Assembly: GCF_013177315.1 (NCBI RefSeq)
Contig: NZ_CP053661.1
Span: 3,472,001 to 3,536,000, forward strand
Reading direction: 5' to 3'
DNA: 64,000 nt
From: Thermoleptolyngbya sichuanensis A183
Lineage (GTDB): Bacteria > Cyanobacteriota > Cyanobacteriia > Elainellales > Elainellaceae
Shown here: positions 50,301 to 60,632 of the stretch, piece after piece
Layout of the letters: every line of letters starts with the position of its first letter
How positions within the stretch are numbered: the stretch's first letter is position 1
Position numbers and translations under genes: made by a program
Notes under the pieces: model-generated
The model's database searches: none
The model's input: only the letters and a program-made list of their open reading frames with translations
What the model was told of the DNA's origin: nothing

Positions 50301-51284
50301 TTACTCCACGACTCCAACCACCTCCCCCTTCTCCGCCGAAATCCTTGCCGCCTCTGCCACCGCCAGGGCATAGAGGCTGTCCGCCACCGACACATACAGC
50401 GGCTTGCCTTCGGTGAGAAAGTCCAGCACGGCGGCCGTGTCGCGAGCAAACAGGCCCCGGCGACTGCCCAACTCAAGAGGCTGCGTCTGGTCGGGCAAGA
50501 TGAGTTCGCCGCTGTCGCCATTGAGGGCGATCGCCCCCGTTTCCCCCTGGATCGTCAGCGTCCGCTCCGCCGCCCACAGCGCCTCCCCCTTGCCGTAAAT
50601 CACATCGCCCAATAGCCCACTGGCAAACCGCAGTTGAGCCGTACAAACGCAGGTGGTAAACCGGGAATTGGCGGCATCGGGCTGCCAGTAGCGGGTCTGG
50701 CAACTGACCGTTTTCACCGGGCCAAACAGGTTCGTGAGCCGATGCACCCGCGACAGCGCCCCCACCAGCGGAAAGCCAAACTCCGCCATGTCATAGGTCC
50801 ACTTTTCGGGAGCGGGCTGCTTGGGCGTGAGGTCGCTATAGCGCAGATAGAACGGCGTGCCAATGGTGGGCAGGGCGGTTTGGATGGCTTCGTGGATGCC
50901 GCTCAGCAGTTCGATATGTTCCACATGCAGCAGGCAGTTTTGGGATGTCGCCAGCGCAGCGAGATCCTTGGCAGTCGCCAAATCCAGCGCCAGCGGATAT
51001 TCCACCACGACGTGCTTGCCTGCTTGCAGCGCGGCTCTCACAACGGTCGCATGTTGCGCGTTGCCAGTAGACACGATCACCAGGTCAATATCCGTCCGCT
51101 GCACCAGAGTGCCCCAATCGTCAGTCGCTTCTGCATCGAGGGGTTCTGCCAAAGACTGAGCGCGGGAGAGGTCACGGCTGGCGATCGCCACCAGTTGCGT
51201 CCGAGCATCTGCCTGCACCAGTTCGGCGCGGGTCTTAGCCGCGTAGCCCGTGCCCACAATCCCCACCCGAATCATCTGCTCCAT
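50301..51284 (-). CDS. bvdR: Biliverdin reductase (Gfo/Idh/MocA family)
   Basis: 327 residues with an N-terminal Rossmann domain (IRVGIVGTGYAAKTRAELVQ) and the Gfo/Idh/MocA C-terminal sheet. VSTGNAQHATVVRAALQAGK, HVVVEYPLALDLATAKDLAA and NCLLHVEHIELLSGIHEAIQ match cyanobacterial BvdR, which reduces biliverdin IXalpha to bilirubin with NADPH. The C-terminal LGSRRGLFARDTAAVLDFL and KPLYVSVADSLYALAVAEAA are also as in BvdR of Synechocystis. In cyanobacteria it affects phycobilisome metabolism. It stands alone, convergent with the preceding small nuclease-like gene. Confidence 0.88.
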   Translation of the reverse strand: MEQMIRVGIVGTGYAAKTRAELVQADARTQLVAIASRDLSRAQSLAEPLDAEATDDWGTLVQRTDIDLVIVSTGNAQHATVVRAALQAGKHVVVEYPLALDLATAKDLAALATSQNCLLHVEHIELLSGIHEAIQTALPTIGTPFYLRYSDLTPKQPAPEKWTYDMAEFGFPLVGALSRVHRLTNLFGPVKTVSCQTRYWQPDAANSRFTTCVCTAQLRFASGLLGDVIYGKGEALWAAERTLTIQGETGAIALNGDSGELILPDQTQPLELGSRRGLFARDTAAVLDFLTEGKPLYVSVADSLYALAVAEAARISAEKGEVVGVVE

Positions 51285-51837
51285 AAATTGAGATTTCCTG
51301 TGAGATTTCCTGAGACTTCCTGTGCAACCTTCCTCTGCATCATGCCAGATTTTCCAGACCTCCAGATCTTTATTTAGATTTTAAGTAGGGCATCATAGGC
51401 CATAAAAAACTGAAAAACACCTTCAAAAACTCGATTGAGTCAACCGACAAAAGCGTTAGATGATTAAATAACGCGCGTCAAATAAGCTATCAAAGAGGCA
51501 AGCAGCCTGCTAAATCTAAACCATAACCTACAAGGATTTCAACTTCGTTCCTCTCTTCATCATTCCATGATAAAAACAAGCTAATATCAAGTAGGACAAA
51601 AATCCTCAAACATAAGCACAGATTCAGTCAATTGGCCGAAAGTGCGTCTCTTGTGGCCGATCCTAAATCGAGACGTGTAAATTTTCCGCACAGGCTGTCA
51701 ATAATAAGTGTATTAATGCAGAGTGTAAGGTTTCCCCAGCAGGATCTAAATGGGCTTATCCACAACGCATAGTTGGAAGAGCAAAGTAGATCTGGAAATT
51801 CGCATAGTTGCATAGAGTCAAGTAGCAAGGTTATATC
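51285..51837. other. Divergent intergenic region, AT-rich
   Basis: About 550 bp between bvdR and the histidine kinase. It is clearly more AT-rich than the flanking bvdR gene and lacks HIP1. No coding or RNA feature is recognised. Its base composition is continuous with the kinase gene, so it may belong to the same acquired segment. Confidence 0.5.
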
Positions 51838-53502
51838 ATGATTTTTCCAGCCTCAAGCAGGTTCAAATTTGGGCTTTCAACAGGTTCAGTAATTGTGACT
51901 GCCCTAGCCTTTGCAGTTATAAGCAGTTCTGCAATCTATGGATTAGATCGGATGGCAGAGCGCAGTAACAACGCCCGGCTCCTGTTGACGCAGATTAAGG
52001 AACAGGTGAGTCGTCTCAATGCTTTAGAGTGGGAGGGATTTTCTAAGCAGAAAATTGATGAAGATCTTGCCGAAGAGATTGCCGAGAACCGAGAAAATAC
52101 TGATGAAATCCTTGAAGGGCTTGAGCAGCTTAAACAGGGAAAATACCAAGCTGATCTAGAGCGTATCCTGGCTCTACACACCGTCTATCAACAGAAGATG
52201 GCAGCAGTTTTTAGTCTGATTGAGGCTGGACAAGTTGAGCAGGCCTCTGAGGCTGAGGCAGACGAAATTGATGAAATCTATGACGATCTCTATGCCGAGA
52301 TTATGGCGCTAGAGAAGGTGTATATTGAGCAGCATCAAAGAACACGCTTCCTAGTAAACCTAGGAACTACCCTCTCTCTCGTATTCTCTGCCTCAGCCAT
52401 TAGCCTAGTTTTTCATGAATTTAGTAAAAAATTGTGGCAGAAAAATCTTGCTCTGGAGTCAGCATTCACCGAACTCAAAAACACTCAGGAGCATCTAGTT
52501 CAGCAGGAGAAAATGGCTGCCTTGGGACAGCTAATTGCTGGAGTGGCTCATGAGATCAATAATCCATTGGGAGCCATCCAAGCCGCTGCAAGCAATACAA
52601 ACCACGCGCTCAAAGAGGCGATCGCCGGCTTGCCCAAATTACACCATCGTCTCACGCCTGAGCAGCAAGAGAGCTTCTTTGAGCTGATTTCTAAGGCACT
52701 GACTCCTCCGCTGTCTCATCAAGAGCAGCGTTCTATCAAGCGAGAACTTACGGCTCAACTAAAGTCTCAGGGTGTTGATGATCCTAGATACTTGGCAGAT
52801 TTACTGATTGATATTGGAGTTCGCAAGGATCTTGAATTTCTGTCGCCGATTCTCAAAAGTGAACATCAAGATTGGGCGATTTGTTTAGCTCACAACCTCG
52901 CCAGTTCTTTTCTCAATAACCAAACGATTCTAAGAGCAGTTGAGCGTTCCTCTAAGATCGTTTTCGCTCTCAAGAGCTATGCTCGATTCGACCAAACTGG
53001 AGAACAAAAGCAGCTCCAAATTACTGACGGCATTGAAAATGTGCTGGAAATCTATCACAACCAGATTAAGCGAAATATTCAGCTAGTTCGCAGCTATCAG
53101 CAGGTTCCTGATATTTGGGGATACCCTGACGAGTTGATTCAAGTCTGGACAAATCTGATTCATAATGCAATTCAGGCAATGGAATCCGGTGGAACATTAA
53201 CCATTTCAGTCATCGAGAAGAATGGAGGACTTGAAGTAAGAATTGCTGACACTGGCAGCGGCATTCCACAGGAAGTTCAAACGCAGATGTTTGACGCATT
53301 TTTCACCACTAAGGCTGCTGGAGAGGGTAGTGGTTTAGGGCTGTACATTAGTAAAAAAATCATTGACAAACATCGTGGATCTATAGAAGTAGAAAGCCAT
53401 CCTGGGAACACTGAATTTAGGGTTTGGCTACCTGCCAATAAAGTGTCCAGCAAAAACACTGATCCCATTGAGAACACTACTGAGGAATTGGCTCATGTCT
53501 GA
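51838..53502 (+). CDS. Membrane-bound sensor histidine kinase
   Basis: 554 residues. Helix 1 (SVIVTALAFAVISSSAIYGL) and helix 2 (~residues 170-198) enclose a ~135-residue acidic, helical sensor domain. The phosphoacceptor box GVAHEINNPLGAI has His238. An unusual ~130-residue helical insertion (PKLHHRLTPEQQESFFELIS to ILRAVERSSKIVFALKSYARF) separates the two dimerisation helices. The ATPase domain follows with N box WTNLIHNAIQAM, G1 IADTGSGIP and G2 GEGSGLGLYISKKI. It is AT-richer than its neighbours, has only one HIP1 site and uses many AAA/GAA/ATT codons, suggesting transfer. The stop overlaps the next gene by 8 bp. Confidence 0.93.
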   Translation: MIFPASSRFKFGLSTGSVIVTALAFAVISSSAIYGLDRMAERSNNARLLLTQIKEQVSRLNALEWEGFSKQKIDEDLAEEIAENRENTDEILEGLEQLKQGKYQADLERILALHTVYQQKMAAVFSLIEAGQVEQASEAEADEIDEIYDDLYAEIMALEKVYIEQHQRTRFLVNLGTTLSLVFSASAISLVFHEFSKKLWQKNLALESAFTELKNTQEHLVQQEKMAALGQLIAGVAHEINNPLGAIQAAASNTNHALKEAIAGLPKLHHRLTPEQQESFFELISKALTPPLSHQEQRSIKRELTAQLKSQGVDDPRYLADLLIDIGVRKDLEFLSPILKSEHQDWAICLAHNLASSFLNNQTILRAVERSSKIVFALKSYARFDQTGEQKQLQITDGIENVLEIYHNQIKRNIQLVRSYQQVPDIWGYPDELIQVWTNLIHNAIQAMESGGTLTISVIEKNGGLEVRIADTGSGIPQEVQTQMFDAFFTTKAAGEGSGLGLYISKKIIDKHRGSIEVESHPGNTEFRVWLPANKVSSKNTDPIENTTEELAHV

Positions 53503-53887
53503 CGCGGCAATCTTGTGTGTTGATGATGAAGCAGTTGTTATCGCTGCGCTGAAATCTCAGCTACAGCGGCTATTTGGTCGTCGGTATTTGTATGAATTTG
53601 CTCAAAGTGCCGAAGAAGCTTGGGAAATTATTAGTGAATTGGAGGAAGAATCCATCAAAATTTTGATAATCGTGTCTGACTGGCTCATGCCTAACGTAAA
53701 GGGGGATGAGTTTTTGCGCCAAGTTCATCAGCAATTTCCGCAAATTGTAACGGTTATGCTGACGGGGCAGGCCGATGAAGCGGCTATTGAGCGAGCGAGA
53801 CAGCAGGCCAATCTCTACACTTGCCTTCGCAAACCCTGGAAAGAGTCAGATTTGGAGCGGGTGATTACCTCAGCGCTAAGCCATTAG
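53495..53887 (+). CDS. Response regulator (receiver domain only)
   Basis: 130 residues from the ATG at 53495 overlapping the kinase stop. A single receiver domain: AILCVDDEAVV with the acidic pocket, VSDWLMPNVKGDEFLRQ with the phosphoacceptor Asp62, VMLTGQADE with Thr, and LRKPWKESDL with the conserved Lys. The LTGQAD...KPW pattern is found in receivers of HD-GYP/CheC or cyclic-di-GMP type regulators, but no output domain is present. It is the cognate partner of the kinase. Confidence 0.93.
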   Translation: MSDAAILCVDDEAVVIAALKSQLQRLFGRRYLYEFAQSAEEAWEIISELEEESIKILIIVSDWLMPNVKGDEFLRQVHQQFPQIVTVMLTGQADEAAIERARQQANLYTCLRKPWKESDLERVITSALSH

Positions 53888-53995
53888 GCTTGGCATAATT
53901 TCTTGCCATTCGCTCTTTCCATCCTCTATTCAAGGTTTCTTACTAAAGGCGAATCTATTCTAGGCAAGCTGGTTCTGGTTGCCCACGACTTTGCG

Positions 53996-54583
53996 CTATC
54001 CCAACTTCTGGCGCACTAGGGCGACGACCTGCGCCATCTGCTTTTTCAGGGTTTCTACTTCCGTTCGCAGGCGGGCATTTTGGTTGCGGAGTTGCTGCAC
54101 TTCGGCCTTGAGTTGCTGGAGTTCGGTGGCTCCGTTGGGCCCAACGGCGGGAGCGTCTTCCACCTCTGCTGGAGAGCGCATCGGAATCGCTGCCACCTCT
54201 TGGCGATCCTTTGCCTTAGCCGTGGCAGAGCGAATTGCGTTGAACAGATGCGACTGACCAAACGGCTTGCCGACAAATTCAAAATAGTCAAACAGTTCCG
54301 GCACGGTTTTTTCCACATCTTCGCGGCGACCCGACATCATCACGATCGGGATCGACTTGAGCCGGGGATCGGCCTGGATTGTCTGCACTACTTCCCAGCC
54401 GTTCATGCGCGGCATAAAGAAATCCAGCAGCACTAAATTGGGGCGCTCCTGGCGAATCACATGTAGCCCTTCCACCCCGTCTCGCGCCTCGATCACCTCA
54501 TAGCTGCCGCGCGGAAGCATGTCTCGTACCTGCATCCGAATCGTCTTGCTGTCGTCCACAATCAGGATCTTGAGGCTCGCCAT
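53996..54583 (-). CDS. Response regulator with C-terminal coiled coil
   Basis: 195 residues from the ATG giving MASLKILIVDDSKTIRMQVR. The receiver has Asp10-Asp11, phosphoacceptor Asp54 in VLLDFFMPRMNGWE, MMSGRRED with Ser, and VGKPF with Lys. After a linker (AAIPMRSPAEVEDAP), the C-terminal ~45 residues form a leucine-zipper-like coiled coil (LQQLKAEVQQLRNQNARLRT onward). This likely dimerises or docks the regulator; no DNA-binding domain is seen. It is convergent with the kinase-regulator pair, and in base composition it resembles the host genes rather than that pair. Confidence 0.9.
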   Translation of the reverse strand: MASLKILIVDDSKTIRMQVRDMLPRGSYEVIEARDGVEGLHVIRQERPNLVLLDFFMPRMNGWEVVQTIQADPRLKSIPIVMMSGRREDVEKTVPELFDYFEFVGKPFGQSHLFNAIRSATAKAKDRQEVAAIPMRSPAEVEDAPAVGPNGATELQQLKAEVQQLRNQNARLRTEVETLKKQMAQVVALVRQKLG

Positions 54584-55001
54584 AGGGGTTATCGCGTTGC
54601 ACGCCGTTGTGCAGATGAGGAGGAAGATGCAGGGCGATCGCCCCAACAGCGATCGCTCTATTCCCAAGTGTATGCATAAGTGAGGATTCCCTCACGCTTG
54701 CGTTTCATTTCGCTTTTTTTCTCTGAACTTCACCGTTGGCCGCACCCAGATTGTCTGGTGAATCCTGAGACTTGCAGGGGCGATCGCTTGGGTCACACCA
54801 GCGAGTGAGATACGCTAGACAATACCGACAAAAGACAATACTGACAAAAGACAACATCGACAAACCCTAGAACGACTGTGCCAGCCCTCACCCTAAATCC
54901 CTCTCCCACCGGGAGAGGGACTTTGCTCCCCTTTTCCTGCAGGAGAAGCAGCCGGGAGATGAGGGCAAACCCTGCCTCCACACCAAGCTCAACTTGCACC
55001 T
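54584..55001. other. Divergent intergenic region before metH
   Basis: It contains two HIP1 sites near 54640, a 15-bp degenerate tandem repeat ACAATACCGACAAAAG at 54818-54865 and the inverted hairpin repeat at 54884-54966. No cobalamin or SAM riboswitch structure is recognisable upstream of metH. Confidence 0.55.
54884..54966. repeat. Interspersed hairpin repeat, family C, copy 4 (inverted)
   Basis: Reads GCCCTCACCCTAAATCCCTC to GGGAGATGAGGGC, the reverse orientation of the copies at 13617, 38243 and 48495. It ends about 35 bp before the metH start. Confidence 0.75.
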
Positions 55002-58000
55002 ATGAACAGCGCCTTTCTCAATCGTCTCCATAGCCCCGATCGCCCGGTGATTGTCTTCGATGGCGCGATGGGCACCAACCTTCAGGTGCAAAACCTGACG
55101 GCAGAAGACTTTGGTGGCGCAGAGTATGAGGGCTGCAACGAGTATCTGGTCGTCACCCAGCCAGAAGCCGTTGCCAAAGTGCATCGGGACTTTCTCGCCG
55201 CTGGGGCCGATGTGATCGAAACCGACACCTTCGGTGCAGCCTCCATTGTGCTGGCGGAATATAACTTGGGCGATCGCGCTTATGAACTCAACAAGCTGGC
55301 AGCGGAACTGGCAAAACGCTGCGCCGAAGAATTTTCCACCCCCGAAAAGCCCCGCTTTGTGGCCGGGTCGATGGGCCCCACCACCAAGCTGCCCACCCTC
55401 GGCCACATCGACTACGACACCATGAAGGCGGCTTTTGAGGAACAAGCAGAGGGACTGTTTGACGGCGGCGTGGATTTGTTCATTGTGGAAACCTGTCAGG
55501 ACGTGCTGCAAATCAAGGCGGCGCTGAACGCAATCGAGGCGGTGTTTGCGCGGAAGGGCAAACGTCGTCCGCTGATGGTCTCTGTGACGATGGAAATTCA
55601 GGGCACGATGCTGGTTGGCTCCGACGTGGCCGCCATGCTTACCATTCTGGAACCCTACCCCATCGACATCCTGGGGCTAAACTGCGCCACCGGCCCAGAC
55701 CGCATGGCCGACCACATCCGCTATCTGTCGCAGCATTCTCCCTTTGTCATTTCCTGCATCCCCAATGCGGGCATCCCCGAAAACGTTGGCGGCCATGCCC
55801 ACTACAAGCTCACGCCAATGGAACTCCGCATGGCCCTGATGCACTTTGTCGAAGACTTGGGTGTGCAGGTGATCGGCGGCTGCTGCGGCACGCGCCCAGA
55901 ACATATCCAACAGCTAGCCGAAATCGCCCCCACCCTCAAGCCCAAAGCTCGGGCCGTCAGGAGTCAGCACCCACCCACCACAAACCATCCCCCCAAAAAT
56001 CCAAAATCCGAAACCCAAACCCCCTCCCCCCGCCCCGCCCTCTCCTACATCCCCGCCGCCGCCTCTATCTACAGTGCCCAGCCCTACGACCAGGACAACT
56101 CCTTCCTGATCATTGGCGAACGCCTGAATGCTAGCGGCTCCAAAAAGGTGCGGGAGTTGCTGAATGCGGAAGATTGGGACGGGCTAGTGGCCGTAGCGCG
56201 ATCGCAGGTCAAAGAAGGGGCCCATGTCCTGGATGTGAACGTAGACTACGTGGGACGCGACGGCGAACGAGACATGCGGGAACTGGTGTCGCGCTTGGTG
56301 ACAAACGTAAACCTACCGCTGATGCTGGACTCCACCGAATGGCAAAAGATGGAAGCGGGTCTAAAAGTCGCAGGCGGCAAGTGCATCCTCAACTCAACAA
56401 ACTACGAAGATGGCGACGAGCGCTTCTTCAAGGTGCTGGGACTAGCCAAGACCTACGGTGCGGGGATTGTGGTGGGCACGATCGATGAAGAGGGCATGGC
56501 TCGGACGGCGGAAAAGAAATTTGCGATCGCCCAACGGGCCTACCGCGATGCACTAGAATACGGCATTCCGCCCTACGAAATCTTCTACGACCCGCTGGCA
56601 CTGCCCATTTCCACAGGCATCGAGGAAGACCGGGAAAACGGCAAGGCCACTATCGAAGCGATTCGCCAGATCCGCCAAAACCTGCCAGGGGTTCACATCC
56701 TGCTGGGCGTGTCGAATATCTCCTTTGGCCTCAGCCCCGCAGCGCGGATCGTGCTGAACTCGATGTTTCTGCATGAGGCAACGGCGGCGGGCATGGACGG
56801 GGCGATCGTCAGCGCCGCCAAAATCCTGCCCCTGGCCAAGATCGATCCGCAGCATCAGGAAGTCTGCCGCCAGCTCATCTACGACCAGCGGCGGTTTGAA
56901 GGCGAGGTCTGCGTCTACGATCCGCTGACAGAACTCACCAAACTATTCGAGGGCGTTTCGGCCAAAGACACCCGCTCCGGCGGCTCCCTCGCCGATCTGC
57001 CCATCGAGGAGCGCCTGAAGCAGCACATCATCGACGGCGAACGTATCGGGCTGGAAGAAGCCCTCACCGAAGCGCTGAAGACCTACAAGCCGCTGGACAT
57101 CATCAACACCTTCTTGCTGGATGGCATGAAGGTCGTCGGCGACCTGTTTGGTTCTGGACAAATGCAACTTCCCTTCGTGCTGCAATCGGCGGAGACGATG
57201 AAAGCCGCCGTCGCGCACCTGGAACCGTTTATGGACAAGGAAGAATCCGGCGGCAATGCCAAAGGCACGTTTCTAATTGCCACGGTGAAGGGCGATGTGC
57301 ATGACATTGGCAAAAATCTGGTGGACATCATCCTCACCAACAACGGCTATCGCGTGATTAACCTGGGCATCAAACAGCCTGTGGATAACATCATTGATGC
57401 CTACTTTGAACACCAGGCCGACTGCATTGCCATGAGCGGGCTGCTGGTGAAGTCCACCGCCTTTATGAAAGAGAACCTGGAAGTGTTTAACGAGCGCGGC
57501 ATCACTGTGCCCGTTATCCTGGGCGGCGCAGCGCTCACGCCCAAGTTTGTCTACGAAGATTGCCAAAACACCTATAAAGGGAAGGTGATTTACGGCAAAG
57601 ATGCCTTCTCTGATCTGCACTTTATGGACAAGCTGATGCCCGCGAAGGCAGCAGGCCGGTGGGATGATGTGCAGGGCTTTTTGGATGAGCAGGGTCAGGA
57701 TTCAGCGTTGTCTGAAGCACCGGAGGCAGAAACAGAAACAGAGGCGATCGCCCCTCCAACTGCCCTTCCTGCCAACGCTCCCACTGCTCCTGCCATCGCA
57801 GACACCCTGCGCTCCGAAGCCGTAGCCCTCGACATTCCCCGCCCCACGCCGCCCTTCTGGGGCACGCAGATCCTAAACCCAGAGGACATTTCGCTAGAGG
57901 ACGTGTTCTGGTACTTGGACTTGCAGGCGCTGATTGCCGGACAATGGCAGTTCCGCAAACCCAAAGATCAGACCCGCGAAGCCTACGATGCTTTCCTGAA

Positions 58001-58670
58001 GGAAAAGGCCTATCCCATCCTGGCGCAGTGGAAACAGCGCGTGCTGGCAGAAAACCTGCTGCGGCCGCAGGTGGTCTATGGCTATTTCCCCTGCCTAGCC
58101 GAGGGCAACTCGCTGCATCTCTTCGACCCCGCCGCTGCCCAGAATGGCAAGAAACCAAGCGACTTGCAGCCCGCCGCCACCTTCAACTTCCCCCGGCAAA
58201 AGTCCCTCCGACGACTCTGCATTGCCGATTTCTTCCTGCCCAAGGATCAGGCAACCACCTTCGATGTCTTCTCCATGCAGGCGGTGACGGTCGGCGACAT
58301 TGCTACGGAGTTTGCTCAGCAGCTATTCGCCGCCAACCAATACACCGACTATCTCTACTTCCACGGGCTGGCAGTGCAGACGGCAGAAGCGCTGGCAGAG
58401 TGGGTTCACGCCCGCATTCGGCGCGAACTGGGCTTTGGCGCAGCGGAACCCGACACCATTCGCGACGTGCTGGCACAGCGCTATCAGGGGTCGCGCTATA
58501 GCTTTGGCTATCCGGCCTGTCCAAACATTCAGGATCAGTATACGCAGCTTGACCTGCTGGGAGCCGAGCGCATCGGGCTGCACATGGATGAAAGCGAACA
58601 GCTTTATCCGGAGCAATCGACGACGGCGATCGTGGTGTATCACCCGACTGCGAAGTATTTCAGCGCCTAG
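55002..58670 (+). CDS. metH: Cobalamin-dependent methionine synthase
   Basis: 1222 residues with all four modules. The homocysteine-binding barrel (1-~312) has [12 protein letters not shown] and zinc-ligand cysteines near residue 227 and in [13 protein letters not shown] (~294-295). The methyltetrahydrofolate domain (~365-620) begins [17 protein letters not shown]. The B12 domain has [17 protein letters not shown] with the cobalt-ligand His near 767. The activation domain (~945-1222) ends with [15 protein letters not shown] and [21 protein letters not shown]. It transfers a methyl group from methyltetrahydrofolate to homocysteine. The inter-module linkers at ~325-350 and ~910-940 are unusually Pro/Ala/Thr-rich. 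It is monocistronic, and insertion sequence copy 2 lies 153 bp downstream. Confidence 0.97.
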   Translation: MNSAFLNRLHSPDRPVIVFDGAMGTNLQVQNLTAEDFGGAEYEGCNEYLVVTQPEAVAKVHRDFLAAGADVIETDTFGAASIVLAEYNLGDRAYELNKLAAELAKRCAEEFSTPEKPRFVAGSMGPTTKLPTLGHIDYDTMKAAFEEQAEGLFDGGVDLFIVETCQDVLQIKAALNAIEAVFARKGKRRPLMVSVTMEIQGTMLVGSDVAAMLTILEPYPIDILGLNCATGPDRMADHIRYLSQHSPFVISCIPNAGIPENVGGHAHYKLTPMELRMALMHFVEDLGVQVIGGCCGTRPEHIQQLAEIAPTLKPKARAVRSQHPPTTNHPPKNPKSETQTPSPRPALSYIPAAASIYSAQPYDQDNSFLIIGERLNASGSKKVRELLNAEDWDGLVAVARSQVKEGAHVLDVNVDYVGRDGERDMRELVSRLVTNVNLPLMLDSTEWQKMEAGLKVAGGKCILNSTNYEDGDERFFKVLGLAKTYGAGIVVGTIDEEGMARTAEKKFAIAQRAYRDALEYGIPPYEIFYDPLALPISTGIEEDRENGKATIEAIRQIRQNLPGVHILLGVSNISFGLSPAARIVLNSMFLHEATAAGMDGAIVSAAKILPLAKIDPQHQEVCRQLIYDQRRFEGEVCVYDPLTELTKLFEGVSAKDTRSGGSLADLPIEERLKQHIIDGERIGLEEALTEALKTYKPLDIINTFLLDGMKVVGDLFGSGQMQLPFVLQSAETMKAAVAHLEPFMDKEESGGNAKGTFLIATVKGDVHDIGKNLVDIILTNNGYRVINLGIKQPVDNIIDAYFEHQADCIAMSGLLVKSTAFMKENLEVFNERGITVPVILGGAALTPKFVYEDCQNTYKGKVIYGKDAFSDLHFMDKLMPAKAAGRWDDVQGFLDEQGQDSALSEAPEAETETEAIAPPTALPANAPTAPAIADTLRSEAVALDIPRPTPPFWGTQILNPEDISLEDVFWYLDLQALIAGQWQFRKPKDQTREAYDAFLKEKAYPILAQWKQRVLAENLLRPQVVYGYFPCLAEGNSLHLFDPAAAQNGKKPSDLQPAATFNFPRQKSLRRLCIADFFLPKDQATTFDVFSMQAVTVGDIATEFAQQLFAANQYTDYLYFHGLAVQTAEALAEWVHARIRRELGFGAAEPDTIRDVLAQRYQGSRYSFGYPACPNIQDQYTQLDLLGAERIGLHMDESEQLYPEQSTTAIVVYHPTAKYFSA

Positions 58671-58823
58671 TGGAGATTGACGAGGTGTTGGGGTGTTGGG
58701 GTGACGGGGAGAGAGCGTTCCTCTCGAACGTTTGCACTGTAAAGAAGAGAGTTAAAAAAACAAGAAAGAAGAGAGTTTCGTTCTTCGCTTATCGTTCTTC
58801 GTTTTTTCACGGTTTCTCATGAA

Positions 58824-60340
58824 CTTTAGTTTGGACTAATGGTGAAGAGGAAGGCAGTCAATGAGAAGCACCGACTGCCGTAAGGTCAATGAAGTACAAC
58901 CAACATTGACCCCATGATTTTCAACGAACTTCAGCAATTTCGCCAAACGTTGTATGCCAGCTTGGGAAACGCCAGAGATGCCCTGTTTGATCTGATGGAT
59001 GCCGTGTTAGTGAGTGCGTGCATCGTGTCGTTTGTGAGGCTATCGCAGAGTCCTGTCTTTCGTCGCCAGTGGTCGAGCACCTATGAAGCGTTGCGCGATA
59101 GCCGCCTACCCCGATCAAAGGTGCTGAAGCTGTTGGTGCAGCAGATACCGACTCAGCAGCAACCGTTGTTGGCAGGTGATGCGAGTCGGTGGAACCGTCC
59201 TGCTGCCAGGCGTTTGAAAGACCGCACCTTATCAGGCAGAACAGGACATGCCCCGATAGCCGGACAAAACTACAGTACCTTAGCCTGGATTGCTGAAGAC
59301 AGGGGCAGTTGGGCATTACCATTGCGGCATGAGCGCATCACCAGCTTTGAAACACCCGCCAGTAAAGCGGCATTCCAACTCAAACAAGTGACTCGGCAGT
59401 TAGCGGTGCGTCCGTTGGCGATCTACGACCGAGGGTACGGCAATGCCAGTTTTGTCAACCAAACGGCAGGGATTGAGGCAGACTTGCTGCTGCGGGTTAC
59501 ATCCAATCGATGTGTCTATGGCGCGCCCCCAGCGTATCGAGGGCGAGGCGCACCTGCCAAGCATGGACATAAGATGAAACTCAATGACCCTGACACTTGG
59601 AGTGTCCCGGTCGAAACCGTTGAAGTCGATGATCCCAACTGGGGACGAGTGCGGGTCAGTCGTTGGAGTGCATACCATTTCCGCAAATCCCCCAAACGGG
59701 CAATGGAAGTGTTGCGCGTGGAGGTGCTGGAGACACAGAGCAGCACGCGACGCTTGGCTCCTTTGTGGTTAGTTTGGCTGGGTGAGCAGATGCCTCCGTT
59801 AGAAACCCTGTGGTTGCACTACCTCCGTCGCTTTGCCATTGAACACTGGTATCGCTTTGCCAAGCAGAGGCTATATTGGACACATCCCCAGTTCAGTTCT
59901 GTATCGGCAACCGAACAGTGGAGCAGCCTGATGCCGTTGCTCAGTTGGCAGTTGTGGTTAGCGCGAAAGGACTGTACTGACCACCCCTTGCCCTGGCAGG
60001 CACCGCAAGAAACGTTGACTCCGGGTCGGGTCGCACAAGCGTTTGCAGGCATTTTGGCAGCGATTGGCACCCCTGCTCCTGCGCCTAAACCTCGTGGTAA
60101 ATCGCCAGGACGAGGCAAGGGGCACAAGCCAACTCCTCGTCCCTGCTATCCGATGGTCAAAAAACGAGCCTCGAAACGCAAGACATCCGAACAATCCCTG
60201 AACAGTCCGGTTGCAACAGCAGCTTAACTGCGAGCAGGATTGTATCCAATTCCTTAAGTTCAACTGTTATGAACGGTTGAGCAGATTCTTTATGGCATCC
60301 TGTTGAGCATTATTGTGATGCCAGTTAGTCCAAACTAAAG
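58824..60340 (+). mobile_element. Insertion sequence (IS4-like DDE type), copy 2
   Basis: 1517 bp with the same perfect 16-bp inverted ends as copy 1. The 6-bp target duplication is CATGAA (58818-58823 and 60341-60346), which contains the ATG start codon of the MNT gene. It is in inverted orientation to the copy at 17940-19456. Confidence 0.95.
58914..60227 (+). CDS. DDE transposase of insertion sequence copy 2
   Basis: Identical 437-residue protein to the one at 18053-19366, with Asp89, Asp172 and Glu310 as the catalytic triad. The gene fills most of the element and is uninterrupted. The identity of both copies shows recent movement in this genome. Confidence 0.93.
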   Translation: MIFNELQQFRQTLYASLGNARDALFDLMDAVLVSACIVSFVRLSQSPVFRRQWSSTYEALRDSRLPRSKVLKLLVQQIPTQQQPLLAGDASRWNRPAARRLKDRTLSGRTGHAPIAGQNYSTLAWIAEDRGSWALPLRHERITSFETPASKAAFQLKQVTRQLAVRPLAIYDRGYGNASFVNQTAGIEADLLLRVTSNRCVYGAPPAYRGRGAPAKHGHKMKLNDPDTWSVPVETVEVDDPNWGRVRVSRWSAYHFRKSPKRAMEVLRVEVLETQSSTRRLAPLWLVWLGEQMPPLETLWLHYLRRFAIEHWYRFAKQRLYWTHPQFSSVSATEQWSSLMPLLSWQLWLARKDCTDHPLPWQAPQETLTPGRVAQAFAGILAAIGTPAPAPKPRGKSPGRGKGHKPTPRPCYPMVKKRASKRKTSEQSLNSPVATAA

Positions 60341-60341
60341 C

Positions 60342-60632
60342 ATGAAACGAGATGAGGTGATCGTATTGGTGCAAGCCCATCGCTCTCAGCTTCAAGCGCT
60401 GGGTGTGAAGTCGCTCGATTTGTTTGGCTCCGTGGCGCGGGATGAGGCGCGGGATGATAGCGATGTCGATTTTTTGGTAGGGTTCGATCGCCTAGGCGGA
60501 TTGTTTCAACTGTTTCGGGTGCGCCACTATTTAGAGGATCTGCTGGACTGCAAGGTGGATTTGGGCACTGCAAAGGCGCTGAGAGAGCATGTTCGTGAAC
60601 CCGTGATGAAAGATTTGCGGCATGTCATCTAG
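60342..60632 (+). CDS. MNT-type nucleotidyltransferase (antitoxin MntA-like)
   Basis: 96 residues. LDLFGSVARDEARDDSDVDFLVGFD is the GSx(10)DxD nucleotidyltransferase motif of minimal MNT proteins, which in HEPN/MNT modules AMPylate and neutralise the HEPN toxin. SLYRLFRV-like LFQLFRVRHYLEDLLDCKVDL follows as in MntA. The first codon belongs to the target duplication of the insertion sequence, so the original upstream region is now 1.5 kb away, and any expression must start from the element's end. Its stop overlaps the start of a truncated HEPN gene by 11 bp. Confidence 0.85.
   Translation: MKRDEVIVLVQAHRSQLQALGVKSLDLFGSVARDEARDDSDVDFLVGFDRLGGLFQLFRVRHYLEDLLDCKVDLGTAKALREHVREPVMKDLRHVI

Noticed and set aside
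54584-55001. Cobalamin or SAM riboswitch upstream of metH
   Set aside because: I could not find a B12-box or SAM-aptamer core; the structured part of the spacer is an interspersed hairpin repeat.
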